Below, in pieces: positions 18,204 through 26,475 of a DNA stretch of 64,000 nucleotides (positions are counted from its first letter, which is position 1; every line of letters begins with the position of its first letter). Source of the DNA: Shewanella polaris (lineage in GTDB: Bacteria > Pseudomonadota > Gammaproteobacteria > Enterobacterales > Shewanellaceae). Location of the stretch: assembly GCF_006385555.1 (NCBI RefSeq), contig NZ_CP041036.1:248001-312000 (forward strand), read 5' to 3'. The notes beneath the pieces were generated by a model. It was not told where the DNA came from. It saw nothing but the letters and a program-made list of their open reading frames with translations, and made no database searches. Made by a program: the position numbers and the translations under genes.

Positions 18204-19262
18204 ATGGTTAAGAAAATAGCGTTATTGTTGGCAGTGTTCAGTTTGAGTCTATTGCATTATGATGCAAATGCGGTGGTTATTTTACAATATCATCACGTAT
18301 CTGAGAACACGCCTAAAAGTACTAGTGTCACGCCTAGTCAGTTCACCGAACAGATGCAGTACTTGGCCGATAATGATTTTACCGTGATGTCATTAACTGA
18401 AGCTGTTAATTCAATAAAGCATAACACGCCTATTGCAGATAAACGTATCGTGATTACCTTCGATGACGGATATGACAGCATTATTAACAATGCAGCGCCT
18501 ATTTTGGCTTCGCATCAATTTCCATATACGGTGTTTATTTCTGTAGCGCCCATTGAGGCGGGTTACAAAGGCATGATGAGTTGGCAAGATATTAATACTC
18601 TGTCGGAGCAAGGTGTGACGATTGCAAACCATAGCTGGGGACATGAACACTTAATTCGTCGTCAAGGCAAAGAATCCCAAGACCAATGGCAGGCGCGAGT
18701 TGAAGATAATATTCTATCGACTGAGGCAGAGATCTTAAAGCATACTGGCCAAAGCGTAAAAATGTTTGCCTACCCTTATGGTGAATACACTAATAAGTTG
18801 GAAGCTATTTTGGCTAAACATGGTTTTGTTGGTTTTGGTCAACAATCTGGTGCGGCGGGAGAATATTCATCATTAACGGCGTTGCCACGTTTCCCAGTAG
18901 CTAATGCTTATGCTGATTTAGCGAGTTTAATGGTAAAGTTTTCCAGCTTACCGATGCCGGTTATTAAGCAAAATATAAGCGATCCATTATTGGTATCAGG
19001 TAAATGGCGGCCTAAGTTGATATTAACCCTCGATATTCAGGATATTTATCCCCATCAAGTAATGTGCTTTATTCAAGGGCAAGGTTCTAAAAAGCCTACT
19101 TGGTTGAGTGAGAATCGCTTATCTATTCAGGCATCATCAGACTTAGCTCCCGGACGGTCACGTTATAATTGCACCGCACCGAGTAAAACCAAATCAGGCT
19201 ATTATTGGTTCTCGCAAGCGTGGATCCGCCCGCAAGATAATGGTCAGTGGCTTGAAGAGTAA
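18204..19262 (+). CDS. Secreted polysaccharide deacetylase
   Basis: A 352-residue protein with a cleavable signal peptide (about 1-24) and a NodB-type deacetylase domain. Motif 1 is ITFDDGYDS (catalytic and metal aspartates). Motif 2 is NHSWGHEHL (HxxxH metal ligands). Motif 3 is FAYPYGEY. The C-terminal 100 residues form a separate beta-rich region with two cysteines of unknown function. Such enzymes remove N-acetyl groups from poly-N-acetylglucosamine or peptidoglycan, and the substrate cannot be told. The start lies only 14 bases from the divergent MATE gene, so the two promoters must overlap coding DNA. Confidence 0.85.
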   Translation: MVKKIALLLAVFSLSLLHYDANAVVILQYHHVSENTPKSTSVTPSQFTEQMQYLADNDFTVMSLTEAVNSIKHNTPIADKRIVITFDDGYDSIINNAAPILASHQFPYTVFISVAPIEAGYKGMMSWQDINTLSEQGVTIANHSWGHEHLIRRQGKESQDQWQARVEDNILSTEAEILKHTGQSVKMFAYPYGEYTNKLEAILAKHGFVGFGQQSGAAGEYSSLTALPRFPVANAYADLASLMVKFSSLPMPVIKQNISDPLLVSGKWRPKLILTLDIQDIYPHQVMCFIQGQGSKKPTWLSENRLSIQASSDLAPGRSRYNCTAPSKTKSGYYWFSQAWIRPQDNGQWLEE

Positions 19263-19279
19263 CGGCATAATATGGATGG

Positions 19280-19903
19280 CTAGTGCCAAGATTGAACGAT
19301 TTGGCCAAAGTCAGCGATCAGCTCAGCATTAAGAATTTGTGCTAGTTGACCAGGCTGTGGTTTGGGTTTAAATACTGCTATTTTTTCTCCTCGAGGTGAA
19401 ACCAACACATACGATGCACTATGGTCTACTTGGTAATCGTTGTTGTCTCCAACCATGGCATACACAAAGCCTAAGTCACGACTAAACGGAAATAAGTCGG
19501 TGTGTTCTGCACTGACGGCTTTAAAGTCTTTATTAAAAAAGTTTATGTAATCTAATCGTTTAGCTTGAGTGTCACGTTTGGGGTCAGCTGACACAAACAC
19601 CACTTGTACATTGCTGGCTATTTTTTGCAGTTGTGGATAAGCCGCTGCGAGTTTATTCAACGTGGTAGGGCATACATCAGGGCAAGCAGTATAACCAATA
19701 AAAAATAAGCTCCATTTGTCTTGCAACGTTTGGTTAGTAAACGCATTGCCGTATTGGTCTGCTAATGTAAACGGTGCTAAAGCGCGCTGTTGTTCAAATA
19801 CATAACTGGTTGCCAGTGGCATAGGTTCTGTTTGCGTCTGTTGATAAACAACGCCCCCCGCCAAGGCTAATAATATTAGCCCCACCGCTATTATTATTTT
19901 CAA
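19280..19903 (-). CDS. SCO1/SenC copper chaperone
   Basis: A 207-residue membrane-anchored thioredoxin-fold protein that helps load copper into the CuA site of cytochrome oxidase. One N-terminal helix anchors it. The copper motif is CxxxC in YTACPDVCPTT, and the ligand histidine sits in VDHSASYVL. The start is TTG, with AAAGGA seven bases upstream, and the next residues are the hydrophobic anchor. It is the last gene of the oxidase assembly cluster on this strand and ends 17 bases from the convergent deacetylase. Confidence 0.92.
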   Translation of the reverse strand: MKIIIAVGLILLALAGGVVYQQTQTEPMPLATSYVFEQQRALAPFTLADQYGNAFTNQTLQDKWSLFFIGYTACPDVCPTTLNKLAAAYPQLQKIASNVQVVFVSADPKRDTQAKRLDYINFFNKDFKAVSAEHTDLFPFSRDLGFVYAMVGDNNDYQVDHSASYVLVSPRGEKIAVFKPKPQPGQLAQILNAELIADFGQIVQSWH

Positions 19904-19921
19904 TATCTTTTCCTTTCTAAT

Positions 19922-20833
19922 TTAAGCATTTACCCAAAAGTAATGATCTACTAATAAGACAATAAACAACACCATTAAATGATAAATGGAGAATTTAAAA
20001 ACTTGCATGGACAGTTCTGGATAGTCATGAAACTTTAACTGCCACGCCTTATAGATAAAACCACAACTCAGTAACGTTGAACCCACCAAATATATTGGAC
20101 CACACATACCGACCAAAACGGGTAGCAGGCAGGCAATAGCTAATAAAATGGTGTAAAGCAAAATACAGGTTTTGGTAAACTCGACTCCATGAGTAACCGG
20201 TAACATTGGAATATCGACCTTGGCATACTCTTTACGGCGATGAATGGCTAATGCCCAAAAATGTGGTGGGGTCCAAGTGAAGATAATAATAACCAGTAAC
20301 AAGGCGTAACCATGCAGTTCATTGGTTATTGCTGTCCAGCCTAATAATGGCGGCATAGCGCCGGCTAATCCACCAATGACAATGTTTTGTGAGGTCGCTC
20401 GTTTAAGGTAGGCGGTATACACCAAGGCATAACCAATTAAACTGGCAAAGGTCAGCCAAGCCGTAAGGGGATTAACTAAGGTATATAACACCACAAAGCC
20501 GAGCGTTCCGAGTGACACCGCAAATGTGGCCGCTTTGGTGGTTGATATTTTGCCTTTAGGTAGTGGACGATTATACGTTCGAGCCATCAATCCATCGATT
20601 TTACGATCAATTAAGTGATTAAACGCTGCCGCGGCGCCTGCCATCATTGCAATGCCTGCCATCCCTGCAACTAGAGGTTTGAGTGGCACTATACCTGGGA
20701 CGGCTAAACACATACCGACCAATACTGTCAGTAGCATAAGTGCTACAACTTTAGGTTTGGTCATTTCAAAATAAGCACGCCATTGCAGGGTTATTTTAGG
20801 TTGAACCTGACTCATTGTTAGAGGTTTTGTCAT
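19922..20833 (-). CDS. cyoE: Protoheme IX farnesyltransferase (heme O synthase)
   Basis: A 303-residue UbiA-superfamily prenyltransferase (CyoE/CtaB). It adds a farnesyl chain to heme b to make heme O, the precursor of heme A. The prenyl-diphosphate motif [21 protein letters not shown] and the second motif region with [14 protein letters not shown] are intact, with about nine membrane helices. GAGGATC precedes the ATG. It sits between ctaA and sco, so heme A synthesis and copper delivery are encoded together with the oxidase. Confidence 0.95.
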   Translation of the reverse strand: MTKPLTMSQVQPKITLQWRAYFEMTKPKVVALMLLTVLVGMCLAVPGIVPLKPLVAGMAGIAMMAGAAAAFNHLIDRKIDGLMARTYNRPLPKGKISTTKAATFAVSLGTLGFVVLYTLVNPLTAWLTFASLIGYALVYTAYLKRATSQNIVIGGLAGAMPPLLGWTAITNELHGYALLLVIIIFTWTPPHFWALAIHRRKEYAKVDIPMLPVTHGVEFTKTCILLYTILLAIACLLPVLVGMCGPIYLVGSTLLSCGFIYKAWQLKFHDYPELSMQVFKFSIYHLMVLFIVLLVDHYFWVNA

Positions 20834-20846
20834 GGTCGATCCTCAC

Positions 20847-21827
20847 TCATGCTTTACGCCATAGGGCGTAATTAATAAAGACTAAGGTAAGCAGCAACAA
20901 GGCTGCGCCTCCATTGTGTGATACTGCTATGCCTAAAGGTAAATTCATCACTACATTGCTAATCCCCAATCCGACTTGAGCGATGACGAGAAACAGTAAT
21001 AAATAACCACTGTTGCGCATAATATGTGATTGTGCGAAGCGTAATTTTAGTGCAAGTAGAATTAAGGTTATGGCTGTTACAACCGCCCAAATTCGGTGGC
21101 TGACATGAATGGTCATTCGTGTGGCATAGTCCAAAACACCAAATTCAAAACTGGGGTGATCGCCTTGAAATGGTGAAAAAGCATCGGCAAAGCGTAAGTT
21201 ATCGACCCAATTACCTTCACAAATTGGCAAGGTGGTACAGGCCAATGCTGCGTAATTAGATGATGTCCAGCCACCCAGTATGATTTGAATGACTAATACG
21301 CCAAAACTGGCTAATGCTAATGGAATGAGCTTACGCGCATAGGTATCCCCTCCGGGGATCCTTAAAGGTTTAAGTCGTAGATATAACAGCAGTAACAAGG
21401 CAAATAAACTAAAACCGCCAATAAGATGCGCCATCACCACTATAGGCATTAATTTCATGGTAACAGTCCACATACCCAGTGCAGCTTGAAACAAAATCAG
21501 TGCCGCAATAAATACGGGCAGCTTTTTGGGTGCTTGAGGCTGTTTTAGGCATAAAATTAAAATCGCTAAAACCATTAGACCCAAAGTACCAGCGATATAA
21601 CGATGGATCATTTCCAGCCACGCTTTTTCTGGCTCAATTTGAGCATCAGGGAAACGAGTTTCAATGTTGGCTAAATCATGGCTTGCACTCGGCACCGCTA
21701 AATGGCCATAACAGCCCGGCCAGTCAGGACAACCTAACCCAGCATCAGACAGGCGTGTATAGGCACCCATTAGAATAACTGCCAAGGTAAACACTAAGGT
21801 GAATTTGATTAATCGCTGTATTGCCAT
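20847..21827 (-). CDS. ctaA: Heme A synthase CtaA/COX15
   Basis: A 326-residue membrane enzyme that converts heme O to heme A. Eight hydrophobic segments form two four-helix halves. Conserved features include RLSDAGLGCPDWPGCYG with a cysteine pair, EMIHRYIAGTLG, and the second-half histidines in HVSHRIWAV and VSHNGGAALL. Its ATG shares the final A of the upstream stop (TAATG), which implies coupled translation. Confidence 0.94.
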   Translation of the reverse strand: MAIQRLIKFTLVFTLAVILMGAYTRLSDAGLGCPDWPGCYGHLAVPSASHDLANIETRFPDAQIEPEKAWLEMIHRYIAGTLGLMVLAILILCLKQPQAPKKLPVFIAALILFQAALGMWTVTMKLMPIVVMAHLIGGFSLFALLLLLYLRLKPLRIPGGDTYARKLIPLALASFGVLVIQIILGGWTSSNYAALACTTLPICEGNWVDNLRFADAFSPFQGDHPSFEFGVLDYATRMTIHVSHRIWAVVTAITLILLALKLRFAQSHIMRNSGYLLLFLVIAQVGLGISNVVMNLPLGIAVSHNGGAALLLLTLVFINYALWRKA

Positions 21828-22378
21828 TAGCCCACCCTTGACAACTTAAGCATTTTACGTAAGTCAGCAATCATGGCTTTGCCCTGAGCAATATTAGCGT
21901 CGTGGCCTATCACGTTGTCATATTGCATCACTAAGCTTCCGAGAGGGTCGACAATGATAAGTTGTTGATTGGTTAATAGTGCAGCAAGTGCGTCATTGGC
22001 GTTTGCTTGGTCAAAGGAGATATTTAATTGCTTGAGTATTTGGGTGTCACTGTGGCTATTTACTACAATGATTGGGGTAACACGATCCCTATCTTTGCCG
22101 AGGGCAATATAGCTCTGGTGTAAAATATACAGCCTTTCTTGGCACTGCTCATTGCAGGTTTCGGGTAAAAAAAACAGTACTTGCCATGCATGAGGTTTTG
22201 GATTTTCCATGGCTAAGTTTGCGTAGTTTATGTCGGGAGCTATTAACGCTCCTTTGTTGGTTGCCGCTCCGTTATACAGCTCTAGGCTTAACACTAATTT
22301 GGCTAAGGCAACCGGTAAAATAAATACCAGCAGTAAGACCATTAGTGCTTTATTACTTTTTTTCGGTAGGGAGTTCAT
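21827..22378 (-). CDS. Oxidase-cluster hypothetical membrane-anchored protein
   Basis: A 183-residue protein with one N-terminal membrane helix (about 12-30) and a periplasmic domain. The region FFLPETCNEQCQERLYILHQSY with a CxxxC pair, followed by IIVDPLGSLVMQYDN, resembles a thioredoxin/SCO-like fold. Genes of this kind sit between surf1 and ctaA in many gammaproteobacterial oxidase clusters, but no function is established. The CxxxC pair would suit copper or thiol handling during CuA assembly, which is an inference. It is coupled to ctaA by a TAATG overlap. Confidence 0.75.
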   Translation of the reverse strand: MNSLPKKSNKALMVLLLVFILPVALAKLVLSLELYNGAATNKGALIAPDINYANLAMENPKPHAWQVLFFLPETCNEQCQERLYILHQSYIALGKDRDRVTPIIVVNSHSDTQILKQLNISFDQANANDALAALLTNQQLIIVDPLGSLVMQYDNVIGHDANIAQGKAMIADLRKMLKLSRVG

Positions 22379-22435
22379 TCTATCTCCTCTTTAACATTTT
22401 GATATTATTGTTAAGTTAATTATGAACGACGGTGC

Positions 22436-23263
22436 TTAGCGTCGAAATTGTCGAAATGCTATCCAACTCATTAGTCCTAAAAATACTGTTGCCATGGTGA
22501 ACCATTGCAAGGCATACCCTTGATGTTTTTGTGCCGACAATGGAATGGGTATCCAAGGTTGAGGCAGATGATAATTTGGAACATTGTCGGGTTGCAGCAC
22601 CACAGGCGTCAGTGTATGGCCAAGCATGTCAGTGAGTGCGGGTATATTGATATTTTGAAAACGTACTGGAGCATGAGTATTGGCTAATTGCTCTGCATCT
22701 AGCCTGTCACTTAATGGGTTAGGTTGTTTTTGATAAACTCGGCCAACCATTGTGTAGTAATTTGTTTTTAAAGGGGTTAGTTCAGGTAAAATTCGGCGAT
22801 CCTTGTTTGCAGGCACAAATCCTAGCTCAACCAGTATCCAAGGCTGTTCAGGGGTTATCTCAAAAATTTGATACGCTAAATATCCCACCTGACCTTGATA
22901 CACTTGATTGTCTAATAACAACATCATGTTATTTGCCGGTTTGGCTGAAATAGATAGACGGTAACCCGTGAGTAATTTCGTCTCCGGTTGAGAGCTTGCT
23001 GATGCTTCTGACAATTCAACTTTTGCCAACATTTCTTCATAAGTGAGCGCTTGTTGCTGTTGGCGCTGAAGTAGTGAGCTTTGCCACTCTTGTTTAAAGG
23101 TCGCTCGTGATAACTGCCATAATCCTAACTTGACCAACAAGCTAAACACGACCAAAGTAATGATTACGAATAACACCCGAGACACACCCACACTTTTAAA
23201 AGGATTGCCTGTGACAACACCTTTCATCGTTAAGTTAGTTTTAGTCTCGTTGCTTGTATTCAT
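22436..23263 (-). CDS. SURF1-family oxidase assembly protein
   Basis: A SURF1-type protein with an N-terminal helix (VLFVIITLVVFSLLVKLGLWQLSRA), a large periplasmic domain and a C-terminal helix ending near WFTMATVFLGLMSWIAFRQ. SURF1 proteins assist insertion of heme a into subunit I. GLWQLSRA and YALQWFTMA are family hallmarks. The start is unclear: ATG at 23263, ATG at 23227 and GTG codons nearer the first helix are all in frame, and none has a strong ribosome site. The 5' part overlaps the divergent DUF2909 gene. Confidence 0.88.
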   Translation of the reverse strand: MNTSNETKTNLTMKGVVTGNPFKSVGVSRVLFVIITLVVFSLLVKLGLWQLSRATFKQEWQSSLLQRQQQQALTYEEMLAKVELSEASASSQPETKLLTGYRLSISAKPANNMMLLLDNQVYQGQVGYLAYQIFEITPEQPWILVELGFVPANKDRRILPELTPLKTNYYTMVGRVYQKQPNPLSDRLDAEQLANTHAPVRFQNINIPALTDMLGHTLTPVVLQPDNVPNYHLPQPWIPIPLSAQKHQGYALQWFTMATVFLGLMSWIAFRQFRR

Positions 23264-23429
23264 ATTATTTAACTTAGGTAGGGCCTTATTTATTATGGTT
23301 AAGGGCGAGCATCAACAATCAATGAGTCGTTTTCTTGGCCGGCGCGTGTTGTTTTCTGTTGTCGTAATAATGGTATTACTGGTGGCCTTGGGGCTTGGCT
23401 ACATTCAGCCAAATCCCAGACCTTATTAG
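23211..23429 (+). CDS. DUF2909 small twin-helix membrane protein
   Basis: A 72-residue protein with two membrane helices (about 5-24 and 43-64), separated by a basic loop containing KGEHQQSMSRFLGRRVLFS, which is the DUF2909 pattern. The frame is open upstream to 23130, but GTG at 23211 has AAAGGA at good spacing and begins just before the first helix. It is the only plus-strand gene in the oxidase cluster. It overlaps the 5' end of the divergent SURF1 gene and ends eight bases from the coxC stop. DUF2909 genes recur beside surf1 and cox genes, so an assembly role is likely but unproven. Confidence 0.75.
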   Translation: MTTPFIVKLVLVSLLVFILFNLGRALFIMVKGEHQQSMSRFLGRRVLFSVVVIMVLLVALGLGYIQPNPRPY

Positions 23430-23436
23430 TGTTGAT

Positions 23437-24312
23437 TTACAACACATACACAAAGATGAATAAGCATAACCACACCACATCAACGAAGTGCCAATACCAA
23501 CTCCCTGCCTGAAAAGCGAAATGCTTATCGGGCGTAAAGTGACCCTTCACAATTCTGAGCCATAAAATAATCAAGAACAGGGTACCAATTGTTACGTGCA
23601 TGCCGTGAAAACCAGTTAACAAAAAGAAGGTGTTGCCGTAGACACCAGAAGAGAGCGTAAGCCCCATTTCTTGGTAGGCATGGCTATATTCTTCAACTTG
23701 TAAACTGAGAAACGCAATACCCAGGATGACCGTCAACGCTAACCAGATTATCAAAGGTTTACGATTGGCTTTTTCAAGGTTGGTATGAGCAAAGTGCAAG
23801 GTAACCGACGAGGTTAGCAGGATAATAGTGTTAATTAACGGCAAACCCGTCCATGGCATGGCTTCGGTTGCGGTACCATCGGGTGTTTTCACCAATGGCC
23901 ACATGGCCTCAAATGCAGGCCACAAGACTTCATGGGTCATGGCATTGTTAGATGCGCCACCAAGCCAAGGTACTGAAATCATTCTGGCATAAAATAAAGC
24001 GCCGAAAAATGCTCCAAAAAACATAATCTCTGAAAAAATAAACCAGCTCATTCCCTGTCTAAATGAACGATCCATTTGCGGTGAATACAGTCCAGACATG
24101 GATTCATCAATAACGGTCTTAAACCAGCCGAAAATCATAAAGATAATCACGGCCAAGCCGGTTATTAAAATATAGCCGCCAGAGGTTTTTTCAGTGGCTA
24201 ATTGTTGTACGTAGTTGCCTGCTCCGAACGCAATTAAAAATAAACCTATAGCACCGATTATCGGCCAGGCACTTTGGGCTGGCACATAATAAGTTTGATA
24301 CTTTGTCGTCAT
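23437..24312 (-). CDS. coxC: Cytochrome c oxidase subunit III
   Basis: A 291-residue subunit III of a heme-copper oxidase with seven membrane helices. Typical segments are QGMSWFIFSEIMFFGAFFGALFY, SSVTLHFAHTNLEK and LTGFHGMHVTIGTLFL, ending in WYWHFVDVVWLCLFIFVYVL. It has no metal centre; the subunit stabilises subunit I and proton uptake. The start overlaps the ctaG stop by four bases (ATGA). Confidence 0.96.
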   Translation of the reverse strand: MTTKYQTYYVPAQSAWPIIGAIGLFLIAFGAGNYVQQLATEKTSGGYILITGLAVIIFMIFGWFKTVIDESMSGLYSPQMDRSFRQGMSWFIFSEIMFFGAFFGALFYARMISVPWLGGASNNAMTHEVLWPAFEAMWPLVKTPDGTATEAMPWTGLPLINTIILLTSSVTLHFAHTNLEKANRKPLIIWLALTVILGIAFLSLQVEEYSHAYQEMGLTLSSGVYGNTFFLLTGFHGMHVTIGTLFLIILWLRIVKGHFTPDKHFAFQAGSWYWHFVDVVWLCLFIFVYVL

Positions 24313-24872
24313 TTTGCTGCTCCTTGCTCTATGGCGGTCGCCTGTCTGTCGGTGATGTCATAAAGGGTATAAGAGAGAGTCAATGTGTTAATGGACGCTG
24401 GTAAGTCAGGATCCACGTAAAAAATCAATGGTAGTTCTGCTGTTGCTGCTGCAGCCAAAGGTTGTTGATTAAAGCAAAAACATTCCGTTTTATTGAAGTA
24501 TGCCGCCCCTTGCCCTGGCGATACCGAAGGGATTGCTTGGCCTACGGTGTCACGTGTCGACAGATTTTTAACCAAAAATTGTGCATGAGTTAGCTCACCA
24601 GGATGCACACTTATTTTGTTCACTTTAGGGCTAAATTCCCATGGCATACCAGACTGAACTTGAGTGACAAATTCAATGGTTACGGTTCGGTTTTTATCAA
24701 CCACCACCGCTTCATAACTACTGGCGCTATTTTGGGTTTTGCCATTAATTCCCAATGTATCGCAAAGCACGTCATAAAGTGGTACAAGCGCAAAACCAAA
24801 TCCAAACATACCTATTGACCCAGCAATCAGGATGATTAATAGCTTACGATTTGATTTTGTTGGCTGTGTCAT
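24309..24872 (-). CDS. ctaG: Cytochrome c oxidase assembly protein CtaG (Cox11)
   Basis: Cox11/CtaG inserts CuB into subunit I. The 187-residue protein has one N-terminal helix (about 10-32) and a periplasmic beta domain with the copper motif ECFCFNQQPL. The frame is open to 25004, but that portion lies inside coxA and is non-homologous. The ATG at 24872, two bases beyond the coxA stop, starts directly before the helix. Confidence 0.95.
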   Translation of the reverse strand: MTQPTKSNRKLLIILIAGSIGMFGFGFALVPLYDVLCDTLGINGKTQNSASSYEAVVVDKNRTVTIEFVTQVQSGMPWEFSPKVNKISVHPGELTHAQFLVKNLSTRDTVGQAIPSVSPGQGAAYFNKTECFCFNQQPLAAAATAELPLIFYVDPDLPASINTLTLSYTLYDITDRQATAIEQGAAK

Positions 24873-24873
24873 C

Positions 24874-26466
24874 TCATTTAATCTCCGGTGGAGTGGTAAA
24901 CGAGTGATATGGTGCAGGGCTGGCAATCGACCATTCCAAGCCTTCGGCTGCTCCCCAGGGGTTATCTCCAGCAGGTTTTCCACCTTTAATGCATTTGAGC
25001 ACAACGGCGAGGAATATCAGCTGAGACAAACCAAATGCAAAACCTCCAATAGACACTATTTGGTTCACATCGGCAAACTGTACCGCGTAGTCAGGGATCC
25101 TACGTGGCATACCCGCTAAACCTAAAAAGTGCATGGGGAAAAACAATACATTGACGGATATTACCGAGCACCAAAAGTGCCATTTCCCCAACGTTTCGTC
25201 ATACATATGGCCAGTCCATTTAGGCAACCAATAATAAGCGGCTGCCATAATGGAAAATATTGCCCCAGTGACGAGCACATAATGGAAATGAGCCACTACA
25301 AAATAGGTGTCGTGGTATTGGAAATCAGCAGGCGTAATTGCCAGCATCAGGCCAGAAAAACCACCTATGGTAAACAGAATAATAAACGCTACAGCAAACA
25401 GCATTGGTGTTTCAAATGTCATTGAACCGCGCCACATGGTTGCCACCCAATTAAATACTTTTACCCCCGTGGGTACGGCAATTAACATGGTGCAATACAT
25501 GAAGAATAGTTCGGCGAACACCGGCATCCCAGTCGTGAACATGTGATGCGCCCACACTAAGAATGACAACACGGCAATACTGGCAGTGGCGTAAACCATT
25601 GAAGAGTAACCAAACAGCTTTTTACGGCTAAAGGTTGGCACTATTGCGGAGATAATACCAAATGACGGTAAAATCATAATGTAAACTTCAGGATGACCGA
25701 AGAACCAGAAGATATGCTGGAACATTACCGGATCACCGCCTCCAGCAGCATCAAAAAAGCTGGTACCAAAAAACTTATCGGTTAATACCATGGTGACCGC
25801 ACCCGCGAGTACCGGCATCACTGCTATCAGTAAGAAAGCGGTAATTAACCAAGTCCACACAAACAAGGGTAACTTCATCCACGTCATGCCTGGAGCACGT
25901 AAGTTTACAATGGTGACAATGACATTAATTGCACCCATTATTGAACTTATGCCCATGATATGAATGGAAAATACAAATAATGCGGTACTGTCAGGGCTGT
26001 AAGTGGTTGAGAGCGGGGCATAGAATGTCCAACCAAAGTTAGGTCCACCGCCTTCCATAAATAACGAACCCAGTAACATGGCAAAGGCAAAAGGTAAAAT
26101 CCAAAAACTCCAGTTGTTCATTCGTGGTAATGCCATGTCTGGTGCCCCAATCATCATAGGTATTAGCCAGTTAGCTAAGCCCGTAAAAGCGGGCATTACT
26201 GCACCAAATACCATAATGAGACCATGAACAGTGGTCATTTGATTAAAAAAGTTAGGTTCTACTAGCTGTAATCCAGGCTGAAATAACTCAGCTCGAATGA
26301 CCATTGCCATTGCGCCGCCAGTGAGAAACATAATGAAACTAAACCATAAATACAGAGATCCGATATCTTTATGGTTAGTGGTGAGTAGCCAGCGCATTAG
26401 CCCCTTTGGAGCGCCGTGATGATCATCATGGGCGGTTGCAATTGTATCGTGCGTTGTTGTGCTCAT
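24874..26466 (-). CDS. coxA: Cytochrome c oxidase subunit I
   Basis: The 530-residue catalytic subunit of an aa3-type oxidase with twelve membrane helices. Heme and copper ligands are visible: the low-spin heme histidine in TTVHGLIMVF, HPEVYI with the Tyr-His cross-link residues, the CuB pair WAHHMF, and HDTYFVVAHFHYVL with the high-spin and low-spin heme ligands. HPEVYI and the K/D-pathway residues place it in the A-type family. It is flanked by subunit II and CtaG in one operon. Confidence 0.97.
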   Translation of the reverse strand: MSTTTHDTIATAHDDHHGAPKGLMRWLLTTNHKDIGSLYLWFSFIMFLTGGAMAMVIRAELFQPGLQLVEPNFFNQMTTVHGLIMVFGAVMPAFTGLANWLIPMMIGAPDMALPRMNNWSFWILPFAFAMLLGSLFMEGGGPNFGWTFYAPLSTTYSPDSTALFVFSIHIMGISSIMGAINVIVTIVNLRAPGMTWMKLPLFVWTWLITAFLLIAVMPVLAGAVTMVLTDKFFGTSFFDAAGGGDPVMFQHIFWFFGHPEVYIMILPSFGIISAIVPTFSRKKLFGYSSMVYATASIAVLSFLVWAHHMFTTGMPVFAELFFMYCTMLIAVPTGVKVFNWVATMWRGSMTFETPMLFAVAFIILFTIGGFSGLMLAITPADFQYHDTYFVVAHFHYVLVTGAIFSIMAAAYYWLPKWTGHMYDETLGKWHFWCSVISVNVLFFPMHFLGLAGMPRRIPDYAVQFADVNQIVSIGGFAFGLSQLIFLAVVLKCIKGGKPAGDNPWGAAEGLEWSIASPAPYHSFTTPPEIK

Positions 26467-26475
26467 TGTTTTCCC

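Noticed and set aside
24873..25004. N-terminal extension of ctaG
   Set aside because: It overlaps coxA in another frame and lacks homology; ATG at 24872 fits the family.
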